From: Stenotrophomonas rhizophila
GTDB taxonomy: Bacteria > Pseudomonadota > Gammaproteobacteria > Xanthomonadales > Xanthomonadaceae
NCBI RefSeq assembly: GCF_007667275.1
Contig: NZ_VDQT01000001.1
Coordinates: 930,001 to 994,000, forward strand
Direction: 5' to 3'
Length of the DNA: 64,000 nt
Both the position numbers and the translations under genes were made by a program. Below the pieces are notes generated by a model. It did not search any database. It was not told the origin of the DNA and saw only the letters and a program-made list of their open reading frames with translations. Position 1 is the first letter of the stretch. Each line of letters begins with the position of its first letter. Of this stretch, positions 49,704 to 58,732 are shown in pieces.

Positions 49704-51062
49704 ATGGGTGAATTCATCGGCTCCGTCTGGTGGATGATCGTCAGCCTTGGCCTGCTGGTGACCTTCCACGAGTTCGGTCACTACTGGGTGGCGCGGCGCT
49801 GCGGGGTGAAGGTGCTGCGTTTCTCGGTCGGGTTCGGGCGGCCGCTGTTCATGCGCCGCAACCGTGCCGGTACCGAATTCGCCATTGCCGCCATTCCGCT
49901 GGGCGGCTACGTGAAGATGCTGGACGAGCGCGAGGTCGAGGTGCATCCGGCCGAGCGCGGGCTGGCCTTCAACCACAAGTCGGTGTGGCAACGCATCGCC
50001 ATCGTCGCGGCCGGCCCGCTGGCCAACCTGGTCCTGTGCGTGGCCCTGCTCTGGGCCATGTTCGTGCTGGGCAAGCAGGACTATTCGGCGACCATCGGCC
50101 GCACCACCGGCATGGCCCAGGTGGCCGGGTTGCAGGCCGGCGACCGGGTGCTGAGCGTGGACGCACGCAGCGTGGTCACCGCCAGCCAGGCGGCCATGGC
50201 CCTGACCACGGCCGCGATGGACCGCCACGACGCCACGCTGGAAGTGCTGGACGCGCAGGACCAAGTGCAGACCCGCACCCTGCCGCTGTCGCAGCTGCCG
50301 GCCGGTTTCGATGAACGCTGGGTGGCTTCGCTGGCCGGGCTGACCTGGCAGTTCCACCTGCAGCCGGCGCTGGTCGAACAGGTGGTAGCCGATTCGGCCG
50401 CCCAGGGCGTGCTGCTGCCCGGCGACCTGATCCTGGCCGTGGACGGCGAGCGGATCGACGCGGCCGACCAGGTCTCGCCGGCGATCCAGGCGCTGGGCAG
50501 GCGCGGTGGCCCGGGCATGGTGGAAGTCCTGCGCGGCGGCGAGCGGCTGGCGCTGGAACTCACCCCGCGCCAGGGCAAGGACGGCCGCGGCCAGCCCACC
50601 TGGCAGGTGGGCGTGGGCTTCCCGCAGACCAGCGCGCCGGCCTACGACACCACGCTGCAGTACGGTCCGCTGGCGGCCATCCCCGCCGCGTTGCGCGAAA
50701 CCGGGCGCGCGGCCAGCGATTCGCTGGGCATGATGCGCCGCATCGTCACCGGCAATGCCTCGCTGCAGAACGTTTCCGGGCCGGTCACCATCGCCCGCGT
50801 GGCCAACCAGACCGCCCAGCGCGGGCTGGATTGGTTCCTCTGGTTCCTGGCGGTGCTGTCGCTGAGCCTGTGCATCATCAACCTGCTGCCCATCCCCATC
50901 TTGGACGGCGGGCACCTGCTGTATTACCTTATCGAGTTGGTCAAGGGCAGCCCGCTGAGCGAGCGTGCCATGGCGACCGGCCAGTTCATCGGCCTTGCCA
51001 TGCTGGCCGGACTGATGGGACTGGCGTTCTACAACGACATCCTCGGTCTGTTCCCGCGATGA
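49704..51062 (+). CDS. rseP: Site-2 metalloprotease RseP
   Basis: 452 residues. The zinc motif HEFGH lies in the first membrane helix near residue 22 (VTFHEFGHYWVARRCGVKV), and the second active-site motif LLPIPILDGGHLLYYL is near the C-terminus. Two PDZ domains lie between. It cleaves the membrane-bound anti-sigma factor RseA in the envelope stress response. The next gene, bamA, encodes the assembly machine whose failure triggers that response. Confidence 0.96.
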   Translation: MGEFIGSVWWMIVSLGLLVTFHEFGHYWVARRCGVKVLRFSVGFGRPLFMRRNRAGTEFAIAAIPLGGYVKMLDEREVEVHPAERGLAFNHKSVWQRIAIVAAGPLANLVLCVALLWAMFVLGKQDYSATIGRTTGMAQVAGLQAGDRVLSVDARSVVTASQAAMALTTAAMDRHDATLEVLDAQDQVQTRTLPLSQLPAGFDERWVASLAGLTWQFHLQPALVEQVVADSAAQGVLLPGDLILAVDGERIDAADQVSPAIQALGRRGGPGMVEVLRGGERLALELTPRQGKDGRGQPTWQVGVGFPQTSAPAYDTTLQYGPLAAIPAALRETGRAASDSLGMMRRIVTGNASLQNVSGPVTIARVANQTAQRGLDWFLWFLAVLSLSLCIINLLPIPILDGGHLLYYLIELVKGSPLSERAMATGQFIGLAMLAGLMGLAFYNDILGLFPR

Positions 51063-51135
51063 ACTTTTACCCTTTTGTCGTCGTCTTATGCGCCGGCATC
51101 CTGAAACAACGTATTCGACTCCAACCGGACGTGAC

Positions 51136-53502
51136 ATGACGCGACTCCCCAATCGCCGCCTGCTTGCCCTCGCACTCGCCGCCGGTTTCGGCGCGCCCGC
51201 CCTGGCCCAGGCAGCCGAGCCCTTCACCGTCAGCGACATCCGTGTCGATGGTCTGCAGCGCATCACCTCCGGTACCGTGTTCACCTACCTGCCGGTGGAA
51301 CGCGGCGAGACCCTGACCGACAACAAGGTCGGCGAGTCCATCCGCGCCCTGTACAAGACCGGCTTCTTCGAGGACGTGCAGCTGGAGCGCCAGGGCGACA
51401 TCCTGGTGGTCACGGTCAAGGAACGCCCGGCGATCAACAAGCTGACCGTCACCGGCAACAAGGACATCAAGAGCGACCAGCTGCTCAAGGGCCTGAACGA
51501 CATCGGCCTGAGCGAGGGTGGCACCTTCGATCGCCTGAGCCTGGACCGCGTGACCCAGGAACTTCGCCGCCAGTACAACGACCGCGGCAAGTACAACGTG
51601 GAGATCACCCCGACGGTGAGCCCGCTGGACCGCAACCGCGTGGACATCACCATCGCGATCAAGGAAGGCAAGGCCGCCAAGATCCAGCACGTGAACCTGG
51701 TCGGGACCGAGAAGTTCGAGTCCGAGGACATCCTAAAGACCTGGGAATCGAAGGAACACAACTGGGCGTCGTGGTACCGCCGCGATGACCAGTATTCGAA
51801 GGAAAAGCTGTCCGGCGACCTGGAAAAACTCAATTCCTGGTACCTGGACCGCGGCTACGTGGACTTCAGCATCGACTCCACCCAGGTCTCGATCAGTCCC
51901 GACAAGCGCGACATGTTCATCACCGCCGGCGTGACCGAGGGTGAGCAGTACAAGATTTCCGAGATCAAGGTCACCGGCGACACGATCCTGCCGCAGGAAG
52001 ACGTGGAGCGCATGCTGATCCAGAAGTCGGGCGATACCTTCTCGCGCGCGCTGCTGGAGTTCAGCTCGGACGCCATCACCAATTCGCTGTCCAACATCGG
52101 TTATGCGTTCGCGAAGGTGAACCCCATCCCGACCAGCAACCGCGCCGAGCGTACCGTGGCGATCAACATGCAGGTCGTCCCGGGTCCGCGCGTGGGCGTG
52201 CGCCGCATCGTGTTCAAGGGCAACACGCGTACCTCCGACGAGGTGCTGCGTCGTGAAATGCGCCAGTTCGAGAACAGCTGGTACTCGCAGGCGGCGATCG
52301 ACCGTTCCAAGATCCGCCTGCAGCGTCTGGGCTACTTCGAGTCGGTCGATGTCGAGACGCCGCCGGTGACCGGCAGCAACGACCAGGTGGACGTGGTCTA
52401 CAACGTGAAGGAAACCACGTCGGGCAGCTTCGTGTTCGGCCTGGGCTACTCGCAGTCGTACGGCATGACCACGTCGGTGCAGCTGTCGCAGAACAACTTC
52501 CTCGGCGGCGGCAACCGCGTGTCGGTGGAAGCGTCGCGCAGCAGCTACCTGCAGCGTTACGGCTTCTCCTACACCAACCCGTACTTCACCGACGACGGCG
52601 TGTCGCTGGGCTACAACCTGTCCTGGCGCGAACTGGATTACTCGGACTTCAACACCGCGCAGTACAACAGCACCAACGGTGCGGCGCAGGTGGTGTTCGG
52701 GGTGCCGATCACCGAGAACGACACCGTGTCGCTGATGGTGGGTATCGACAGCAACCAGATCACGACCTACCAGGGCTCGACCCCGCAGTCGATCATCGAC
52801 TACATCGACGCCATCGGCCAACGCACCTTCCACTCCTGGCGCACCGAGCTGGGCTGGGCGCGCGACACCCGCAACGACTACTTCATGCCGACCCGCGGCA
52901 TGTACCAGCGCGTGGGCCTGGAAACCACCCTGCCGGGTTCGACGGTCGAGTACTACAAGCTGAACTACCAGGTCTCCAAGTACTGGCCGATCATCCCGTC
53001 GCTGGTCATCAACACCCGCGCCGAGGTCGGCTACGGCGACTCGTACGGCAACGACGTGTCGCGCGTGATTACCAATCAGGACGGAACCACCCGCGTGGTC
53101 ACCGCGTCGGGCCTGCCTTTCTTCGAGAACTTCTACGCCGGCGGCACCAACTCGGTGCGCGGTTTCGAAGACAACACCCTGGGTCCGCGCTCGGAAGCGA
53201 CCGACTACTACAGCCGCGGCCAGCCGCTGGGTGGTTCGCTGAAGACGGTGGGTTCGGTGGAAGCCTACTTCCCGCGCCTGTTCGACAGCCCCTCGGCGCG
53301 CGTATCGGCGTTCTTCGACGTCGGTAACGTGTACAACGGCGTCGACAACTTCAAGGCCAACGAACTGCGCGCCTCGGCCGGTGTCGCCCTGCTCTGGCGC
53401 GCCCCGGTCGGCCCGATCTCGATCAGCTATGCCTTCCCGCTCAAGAAGGAAGACGGCGACGAAATCGAGCGTCTCCAGTTCACCTTCGGCGGCCAGTTCT
53501 AA
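51136..53502 (+). CDS. bamA: Outer membrane protein assembly factor BamA
   Basis: 788 residues from MTRLPNRRLL; an ATG 16 codons earlier gives a poorer signal peptide. Signal peptide cut after AQA; five POTRA repeats (about 25-420), starting FTVSDIRVDGLQRI and ending in the GSFVFGLGYS transition, then a 16-strand barrel with the lid motif GGTNSVRGFEDNTLGPR and a C-terminal Phe (FTFGGQF). It inserts beta-barrel proteins, including the ushers and LptD. Directly downstream a strong terminator ends transcription; the skp gene usually found here is absent. Confidence 0.97.
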   Translation: MTRLPNRRLLALALAAGFGAPALAQAAEPFTVSDIRVDGLQRITSGTVFTYLPVERGETLTDNKVGESIRALYKTGFFEDVQLERQGDILVVTVKERPAINKLTVTGNKDIKSDQLLKGLNDIGLSEGGTFDRLSLDRVTQELRRQYNDRGKYNVEITPTVSPLDRNRVDITIAIKEGKAAKIQHVNLVGTEKFESEDILKTWESKEHNWASWYRRDDQYSKEKLSGDLEKLNSWYLDRGYVDFSIDSTQVSISPDKRDMFITAGVTEGEQYKISEIKVTGDTILPQEDVERMLIQKSGDTFSRALLEFSSDAITNSLSNIGYAFAKVNPIPTSNRAERTVAINMQVVPGPRVGVRRIVFKGNTRTSDEVLRREMRQFENSWYSQAAIDRSKIRLQRLGYFESVDVETPPVTGSNDQVDVVYNVKETTSGSFVFGLGYSQSYGMTTSVQLSQNNFLGGGNRVSVEASRSSYLQRYGFSYTNPYFTDDGVSLGYNLSWRELDYSDFNTAQYNSTNGAAQVVFGVPITENDTVSLMVGIDSNQITTYQGSTPQSIIDYIDAIGQRTFHSWRTELGWARDTRNDYFMPTRGMYQRVGLETTLPGSTVEYYKLNYQVSKYWPIIPSLVINTRAEVGYGDSYGNDVSRVITNQDGTTRVVTASGLPFFENFYAGGTNSVRGFEDNTLGPRSEATDYYSRGQPLGGSLKTVGSVEAYFPRLFDSPSARVSAFFDVGNVYNGVDNFKANELRASAGVALLWRAPVGPISISYAFPLKKEDGDEIERLQFTFGGQF

Positions 53503-53522
53503 CCGCTCGAAGCATCAGCAGA

Positions 53523-53551
53523 AACGCCGGGCATTGCCCGGCGTTTTTTTT
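53523..53551 (+). terminator. Intrinsic terminator of bamA
   Basis: AACGCCGGGC, ATT, GCCCGGCGTT is a perfect 10-bp stem followed by a run of T residues, 20 bp past the stop codon. Confidence 0.94.
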
Positions 53552-54016
53552 GCCCGTTGAAGCGCAGCGTCATTGCAACGGCCCGTTGCAGAGGGGCGCA
53601 CGGTCTTCGATCGGGTTCATCGCGGGCGTTGAGGGCCCCGCCGCGGCCGGCAGGCCCCTATGCAAATGTCCCCCGGCGCCGGCCTGCGGCCGCCACCTCC
53701 TCCTTTACTTTGCCAGGGACCTACCGGCCGCGACGGGGCTCGGCTTGCGGTTGGCGATGGAAAGCGGATGTCAGGGTGCCGACGCCGGTGGGGCGAGTGC
53801 GGGGCCGCCGTGCCCTTGTGGGCGAATTAAAAGGAGGAAGGGGGCGGCCGCAGGCCGACGCCGGGGGACATTCGCCCACAAGGGCACGGCGGCCCCGCGC
53901 TCGCCCCACCGGCAGCCGCGTCTGCTGCAGCGCGCGCCCCGGCAACCCGGCGCCGGGCGGCGACAGCCCAAGATCGCATGCATGACCGAACTGGCGGCAC
54001 ACGGTAAACTCGCGGC
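53552..54016. other. Gene-free gap between bamA and lpxD
   Basis: No gene is supported. Open frames here are low-complexity Arg/Ala/Gly translations of palindromic DNA. The contents are a short palindrome (TGCAACG, GCC, CGTTGCA at 53574-53590), the nested inverted repeats described at 53664-53912, and the lpxD promoter region. Confidence 0.65.
53664..53912. repeat. Nested long inverted repeats with 43-bp arms
   Basis: Arm 53785-53827 and arm 53870-53912 are complementary at 42 of 43 positions, and the exception is a G-U pair on the plus strand. The 42-nt loop between them (about 53830-53871) is itself a near reverse complement of 53664-53706, with one indel and a few substitutions. So the loop can pair either with nothing, in the large hairpin, or with the upstream copy. 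The copies have the G-rich AAAGGAGGA...CCGGGGGACATT pattern, suggesting a repeated unit in two orientations. Confidence 0.75.
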
Positions 54017-55039
54017 GTGAACACTCCTACCTATACCGCCCAGCAACTCGCCGAGCAGTTTGGCCTGCAGGTCCATGGTGATGGCAGCACCGCCATCCGT
54101 GGCGTGGCCACGCTTGCCCATGCCGGCTCCGGCCAGCTGACCTTCCTGGCCAATCCGCGCTACCGGGCCCAGCTGGCCGACAGCCAGGCCGGCATCGTGG
54201 TGCTGCGCGCCGACGACGCCGACGCCGCGCCCGGTACCGCGCTGATCGCCAAGGACCCGTACACCACCTTCGCCAAGATCGCCGCGCTGTTCGACATCGC
54301 CCCGACCCGGCCGCCGGGTATCCACCCCAGCGCCGTCATCGATCCCGACGCCCAGGTCGCCGCCAGCGCCCACATCGGCCCGTTCGTCACCATCGGCGCG
54401 CGCAGCGTGGTCGGTGATAACTGCATCGTCGGCCCGGGCAGCGTCATCGGCGAAGACTGCAGCCTCGACACCGGCTGCGAACTCATCGCCCGCGTCACCC
54501 TGGTCACCCGCGTCCGCATCGGCAAGCGCGTGCGCATCCATCCCGGCGCCGTGCTTGGCGCCGATGGCTTCGGCCTGGCCATGGATGCCGGCAGCTGGAT
54601 CAAAGTGCCCCAGCTCGGCGGCGTGCGGATCGGCGACGACTGCGAGATCGGCGCCAACACCTGCGTAGACCGCGGTGCCCTCGAAGATACCGTGCTCGAC
54701 AACGACGTGCGCCTGGACAACCTCGTCCAGATCGCCCACAACGTCCAGATCGGCGCCCACTCCGCCATCGCCGGCTGCACCGGCATCGCCGGCAGCGCCA
54801 AGATCGGCCGCTACTGCCTGCTCGGCGGCGCCGTCGGCGTCGTCGGCCACCTCGAGATCTGCGACAAGGTGGTCATCACCGGCAAGTCCGTGGTGCGCAA
54901 CTCCATCACCGAACCGGGCGAGTACTCGTCCGGGACCCCATTGACCGACAATCGCACGTGGCGCAAGAACGCCGCGCGCTTCAAGCAGCTCGATGCCCTG
55001 GCCCGTCGCATCCTGTCTGTAAGCAAGGAGAAGGAATGA
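54017..55039 (+). CDS. lpxD: UDP-3-O-acylglucosamine N-acyltransferase
   Basis: 340 residues from a GTG start. An N-terminal uridine-binding domain is followed by a left-handed beta-helix of hexapeptide repeats with the catalytic-His segment DNLVQIAHNVQIGAHSAIAGCTGIAGSA. It adds the second 3-hydroxyacyl chain in lipid A synthesis. It overlaps fabZ by 4 bp (ATGA), starting the run lpxD-fabZ-lpxA-lpxB-rnhB. Confidence 0.97.
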   Translation: MNTPTYTAQQLAEQFGLQVHGDGSTAIRGVATLAHAGSGQLTFLANPRYRAQLADSQAGIVVLRADDADAAPGTALIAKDPYTTFAKIAALFDIAPTRPPGIHPSAVIDPDAQVAASAHIGPFVTIGARSVVGDNCIVGPGSVIGEDCSLDTGCELIARVTLVTRVRIGKRVRIHPGAVLGADGFGLAMDAGSWIKVPQLGGVRIGDDCEIGANTCVDRGALEDTVLDNDVRLDNLVQIAHNVQIGAHSAIAGCTGIAGSAKIGRYCLLGGAVGVVGHLEICDKVVITGKSVVRNSITEPGEYSSGTPLTDNRTWRKNAARFKQLDALARRILSVSKEKE

Positions 55040-55491
55040 GCCACGAACAGAAGCTGCCGGACATCACCGAAATCCAGGCGCTGATCCCGCACCGCTACCC
55101 CTTCCTGCTGGTCGACAAGGTCGTCGCGATCGATTACGAAAAGCGCACCATCGTCGCCACCAAGAACGTCAGCATCAACGAACCGTTCTTCCAGGGCCAC
55201 TTCCCCGGCCAGCCGATCATGCCCGGCGTGCTGATCATCGAAGCCATGGCCCAGGCCGGCGGCGTGCTGACCCAGCTCACCCTGGGCCGTGACGCCCAGT
55301 CCAAGCTGTTCTACATGGTCAAGGTCGACAAGGCCCGCTTCAGCAAGCAGGTCGTGCCCGGTGACGTGCTGGAAATGCACGTGGAGATCAAGCGCGTGAT
55401 CCGCAACATGGCGGTGTACGACTGCGTGGCCAAGGTCGACGGCGAAGTCGTCGCCTGCGCCGAAGTGCTCTGCGCCGGCACCCGCGAATGA
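55036..55491 (+). CDS. fabZ: 3-hydroxyacyl-ACP dehydratase FabZ
   Basis: 151 residues from [10 protein letters not shown]. Hot-dog fold with [15 protein letters not shown] (catalytic His) and [23 protein letters not shown] (catalytic Glu). It dehydrates 3-hydroxyacyl-ACP, competing with LpxA/LpxD for the same substrates, which explains its place in the lipid A operon. It overlaps both neighbours by 4 bp. Confidence 0.97.
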   Translation: MSHEQKLPDITEIQALIPHRYPFLLVDKVVAIDYEKRTIVATKNVSINEPFFQGHFPGQPIMPGVLIIEAMAQAGGVLTQLTLGRDAQSKLFYMVKVDKARFSKQVVPGDVLEMHVEIKRVIRNMAVYDCVAKVDGEVVACAEVLCAGTRE

Positions 55492-56273
55492 ACGCGCCGC
55501 TCATCCACCCCACCGCGGTCATCGACCCGTCGGCAAAACTGGCGGCGGATGTGCGTGTCGGTGCGTTCTGCCTGATCGGTGCCGACGTCGAGATCGGTGC
55601 CGGCACCGAAGTCGGCCCGCACTGCTCGATCCACGGCCCGACCCGGATCGGCCGCAACAACCGCTTCATCGGCCACGTCGCCGTCGGCGGCGAACCGCAG
55701 GACAAGAAATACGCCGGCGAGCGCACCGAACTGGTGATCGGCGACGACAACGTGTTCCGCGAGTTCGTCACCCTCAACCGCGGTACCGGCGGCGGCGGTG
55801 GCGTCACCACCATCGGCAACGGCAACTGGATGCTGGCCTACACCCACGTGGCGCACGACTGCCATGTCGGCAACCACTGCGTGTTCTCCAACAACACCAC
55901 CCTCGCCGGCCACGTGACCGTGGGCGACTACGTGATCATCAGCGGCTTCGCCGGTGCCCACCAGTTCTGCCGCATCGGTGCCCACGCCTTCCTCGGCATG
56001 GGCGCACTGACCAATGGCGACGTACCGCCGTTCACCATGGTCGGCAGCGACTCGCTGGGTCGCCCGCGTGGCATCAACAGCGAAGGCCTGAAGCGCCGTG
56101 GCTTCGATGCCGAGCGCATCGCCAGCATCAAGCGTGCTTACCGCACCCTGTACGTGGCCGGCCTGCCGCTGGCCGAAGCCAAGGTGCAGCTGGCCGAACA
56201 GGCCACGCACAGCGCCGACGTCAAGGACATGCTGGACTTCATCGAGCACGCCGAGAGGCCGCTGCTGCGATGA
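55488..56273 (+). CDS. lpxA: UDP-N-acetylglucosamine acyltransferase
   Basis: 261 residues. Left-handed beta-helix with hexapeptide repeats, catalytic His in [26 protein letters not shown] and the C-terminal helical cap ([22 protein letters not shown]). It performs the first acylation of lipid A. It overlaps fabZ and lpxB by 4 bp each. Confidence 0.97.
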   Translation: MNAPLIHPTAVIDPSAKLAADVRVGAFCLIGADVEIGAGTEVGPHCSIHGPTRIGRNNRFIGHVAVGGEPQDKKYAGERTELVIGDDNVFREFVTLNRGTGGGGGVTTIGNGNWMLAYTHVAHDCHVGNHCVFSNNTTLAGHVTVGDYVIISGFAGAHQFCRIGAHAFLGMGALTNGDVPPFTMVGSDSLGRPRGINSEGLKRRGFDAERIASIKRAYRTLYVAGLPLAEAKVQLAEQATHSADVKDMLDFIEHAERPLLR

Positions 56274-57442
56274 CCGCTCGGCCGCTGCGGATCGCCCTGG
56301 TCGCCGGTGAAGCTTCCGGCGACCTGTTGGGCGCCGGTCTGGTCCGCGAACTGCAACGCCGCTTCCCCGATGCCGAGTTTGCCGGCATCGGCGGCGACGC
56401 CATGCGCAACGCCGGCTGCCAGACCTGGTTCGACGCCAGCGAACTGGCGGTGATGGGGCTGACCGAAGTGCTGCGCCACCTGCCGCGCCTGCTCGCCCTG
56501 CGCAAGGCATTCCGCACCCGCGTGCTGGAGTGGCAGCCGGACGTGTTCATCGGCATCGATGCGCCGGACTTCAACCTGGGCGTGGAGCGCTGGCTGAAGG
56601 AACGCGGCGTGCGCACGGTGCACTATGTCAGTCCGTCGGTGTGGGCCTGGCGCGAGAAGCGCGCGGAGAAGATCGGCGCCAGCGCCGACCTGGTGCTGTG
56701 CCTGTTCCCGATGGAGCCGCCGATCTATGCGCGGCACGGCATCGATGCACGCTTCGTCGGCCACCCGATGGCCGACGACATCCCGCTGCACAGCGACCGC
56801 GAGGCGGCTCGCGTGGCGCTGGGCCTGCCGGTCAATGCGAAGGTGCTGGCCGTACTGCCGGGCAGCCGGCTGGGCGAGATCAGCAAGCTGGGCGAAGCCT
56901 TCTTCGAGGCGGCCTGGCAGGTTTCGGAGCGTATTCCGGGCCTGCACGTGGTGGTCCCGGCGGCCAACCCGGCCTGCCGCCAGCTGATCAACGAGCAGCT
57001 GTCGCGGTCGGCGTTGCCGGTGGCGCATTCGCACGTGCTGGACGGCGAGGCGCGTACGGCGATGATCGCGGCCGACGTGGTGGTGCTGGCCTCGGGCACG
57101 GCCACGCTGGAAACCATGCTGGTGAAGCGGCCGATGGTGGTGGGCTACCGGGTGGCGGAGCTGACCTACCGGATCGTCAAGGCACTGGGCCTGATCAAGG
57201 TGGACCGTTTCGCGCTGCCCAACATCCTGGCCGGCAAGGACCTGGCGCCGGAGCTGATCCAGCACGACTGCGTGCCGGACAAGCTGGCCGATGCGATCCT
57301 GCAATGGTTTGAACATCCGCAGCGCGGGATCGACATCCAGCCGACCTACGAGCAGCTGCACCTGCAGCTGCGCCAGGACGCCTCGGCGCGCGCGGCCGAT
57401 GCGGTGGCCGAGCTGCTGTCACGCGGCGGTGCAGCGGCATGA
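56270..57442 (+). CDS. lpxB: Lipid A disaccharide synthase
   Basis: 390 residues. GT-B glycosyltransferase with [18 protein letters not shown] at the N-terminus, [15 protein letters not shown] motif ([15 protein letters not shown]) and [12 protein letters not shown]. It condenses UDP-2,3-diacylglucosamine with lipid X at the inner membrane. Overlaps of 4 bp with lpxA and rnhB indicate co-translation. Confidence 0.97.
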   Translation: MTARPLRIALVAGEASGDLLGAGLVRELQRRFPDAEFAGIGGDAMRNAGCQTWFDASELAVMGLTEVLRHLPRLLALRKAFRTRVLEWQPDVFIGIDAPDFNLGVERWLKERGVRTVHYVSPSVWAWREKRAEKIGASADLVLCLFPMEPPIYARHGIDARFVGHPMADDIPLHSDREAARVALGLPVNAKVLAVLPGSRLGEISKLGEAFFEAAWQVSERIPGLHVVVPAANPACRQLINEQLSRSALPVAHSHVLDGEARTAMIAADVVVLASGTATLETMLVKRPMVVGYRVAELTYRIVKALGLIKVDRFALPNILAGKDLAPELIQHDCVPDKLADAILQWFEHPQRGIDIQPTYEQLHLQLRQDASARAADAVAELLSRGGAAA

Positions 57443-58101
57443 GCCGGCGCCATGCAGCGGCGGCCTCGCTGGCGCTGTTCGACGGCGCGGCGCTGGCCAC
57501 CGTCGCGCCCCGCTACGTGGCAGGCGTGGACGAGGCGGGCCGCGGTCCGCTGGCCGGCCCGGTCGCGGTGGCGGCGGTGGTGTTCTGCCCCGACCGGCCG
57601 CGCCTGAACGGCCTGGACGACTCCAAGCAGCTCACCGCGCTGCGCCGCGACCAGCTGTTCGACAGGATCCAGCAGCGAGCGCTGGCGTTCCACGTGGTCA
57701 TGGTGGACGTAGGCGAGATCGATGCGCTCAACATCTACCAGGCCACCATGCTCGGCATGCGCCGGGCGGTGGAAGCGGTGGCGCACGTGGCCCAGTTCGC
57801 GCGCATCGACGGCAACGTTGTGCCCAAGGGCCTGCCCTGCCCGGCCCAGGCACTGGTCGGCGGCGACGCGCTCGACCGCGCGATCATGGCCGCGTCGATC
57901 CTGGCCAAGGTCAGCCGCGACCGCTACATGCTGCAGCTCCACGAGCAGCACCCCGAATACGGTTTCGACCAGCACAAGGGCTACGGCACCCCGGCCCACC
58001 TGGCCGCCCTGCGCACCCACGGCCCCTGCCCGCACCACCGCCAGAGCTTCGCCCCGGTGCGCGACTGTGTGGCTGCGCCCGCCAGCGCCATGACGGCCTG
58101 A
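57439..58101 (+). CDS. rnhB: Ribonuclease HII
   Basis: 220 residues. The active-site motif [19 protein letters not shown] carries the Asp-Glu pair, with [29 protein letters not shown] and [17 protein letters not shown] further on. It removes single ribonucleotides and RNA primers from DNA. It overlaps lpxB by 4 bp and is the last gene before a gene-free island and dnaE. Confidence 0.96.
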   Translation: MSRRHAAAASLALFDGAALATVAPRYVAGVDEAGRGPLAGPVAVAAVVFCPDRPRLNGLDDSKQLTALRRDQLFDRIQQRALAFHVVMVDVGEIDALNIYQATMLGMRRAVEAVAHVAQFARIDGNVVPKGLPCPAQALVGGDALDRAIMAASILAKVSRDRYMLQLHEQHPEYGFDQHKGYGTPAHLAALRTHGPCPHHRQSFAPVRDCVAAPASAMTA

Positions 58102-58127
58102 CGCACAGCCGATGCTGCCAACCCGGC

Positions 58128-58152
58128 GTAGAGCCGGGCTCTGCCCGGCTGC
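58128..58152 (+). repeat. GTAG-headed REP element beside hairpin element E4
   Basis: GTAG followed by AGCCGGGCTCTGCCCGGCTGC, the same unit as at 10754 beside E1. Confidence 0.75.
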
Positions 58153-58199
58153 TTCACGCATTTGGGCGAACAGCCCATATGCAACGTTGCCCTTGCCAA

Positions 58200-58303
58200 G
58201 GCGGGTCGGGGCGGGTCCGTGGGGGACGCCGTAAATACGTCCTTGTAGGCTTGGTCGCCGCATCCATGCGGCTCACACCCCCAAAAACCCGCCCCGACCC
58301 ACC
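58200..58303 (-). repeat. Long-armed hairpin element E4 (ATGGAT-loop family)
   Basis: Arms 58200-58225 and 58278-58303 pair at 22 of 26 positions; on the minus strand three of the four exceptions are G-U pairs. The inner hairpin at 58257-58272 reads GCCGC-ATGGAT-GCGGC on the minus strand, as in E1, and the conserved tail before the closing arm is AAGCCTACAAGGACGTATTT then ACGGCGT. E1 and E4 share about 200 bp including flanks. Confidence 0.75.
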
Positions 58304-58336
58304 TCTCGACAGTGTGTCGCTGCCACGGGAAAAGCA

Positions 58337-58359
58337 GTTGCCGGGCGGAGCCCGGCAAC
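58337..58359. repeat. Short palindrome between E4 and E3
   Basis: GTTGCCGGGC, GGA, GCCCGGCAAC is a perfect 10-bp inverted repeat. It resembles a REP core but has no GTAG head. Confidence 0.6.
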
Positions 58360-58393
58360 ACCCGCGTCTGCCGTGGCCGCCGATCGTCCGTAA

Positions 58394-58588
58394 GGGGCGG
58401 CGGCGGGGGTAGGGGTACGGGACCTTTCCTTGCAACATGGATGTTGCAAGAGAGCCCCCAAGGGTGAAGGCGCACTGCCTGCGAGGCACTGCCTCGCGTG
58501 CGACTGAACGCCCAACCGCTGGCGGTTGGGCCGGGGCCCGGAGGGCGGTTTACGGCGCGTCCCGTACCCCTGCCCCCGCCGCCGCCCC
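58394..58588 (+). repeat. Long-armed hairpin element E3 (ATGGAT-loop family) with internal insert
   Basis: Arms 58394-58423 and 58559-58588 are complementary at 29 of 30 positions; the exception is G-U on the plus strand. The inner hairpin at 58429-58450 is CTTGCAAC-ATGGAT-GTTGCAAG. The conserved tail (AGCCCCCAAGGGTGAAGG ... TTTACGGCGCGTCCC) is split by about 75 bp that itself holds a perfect hairpin, GCCCAACCGC-TG-GCGGTTGGGC. Confidence 0.75.
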
Positions 58589-58732
58589 AGCACGTAGATC
58601 CCCGACGAGGCGCTTTGGCTTCGGCTCTGGCTTCGTCGCTAGTCCGGACGCCCGCCTTAACCCACCGAACTGTCAAGGCTTGTCCGGCTTGCCCCCCGCC
58701 GCTACCCTGACCGGGCATTACATTGGCCCGGC

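Larger units (their letters stand above)
58102..58732. other. Gene-free island between rnhB and dnaE
   Basis: No protein-coding frame is supported. It contains two GTAG/REP-like palindromes and the two long hairpin elements E4 and E3 in divergent orientation, annotated separately. The dnaE promoter should lie in the last 140 bp; I see no strong boxes. Confidence 0.7.

Noticed and set aside
53550..54002. Small Arg/Gly/Ala frames on both strands in the bamA-lpxD gap
   Set aside because: They are translations of the inverted repeat, which is why similar strings appear on both strands.
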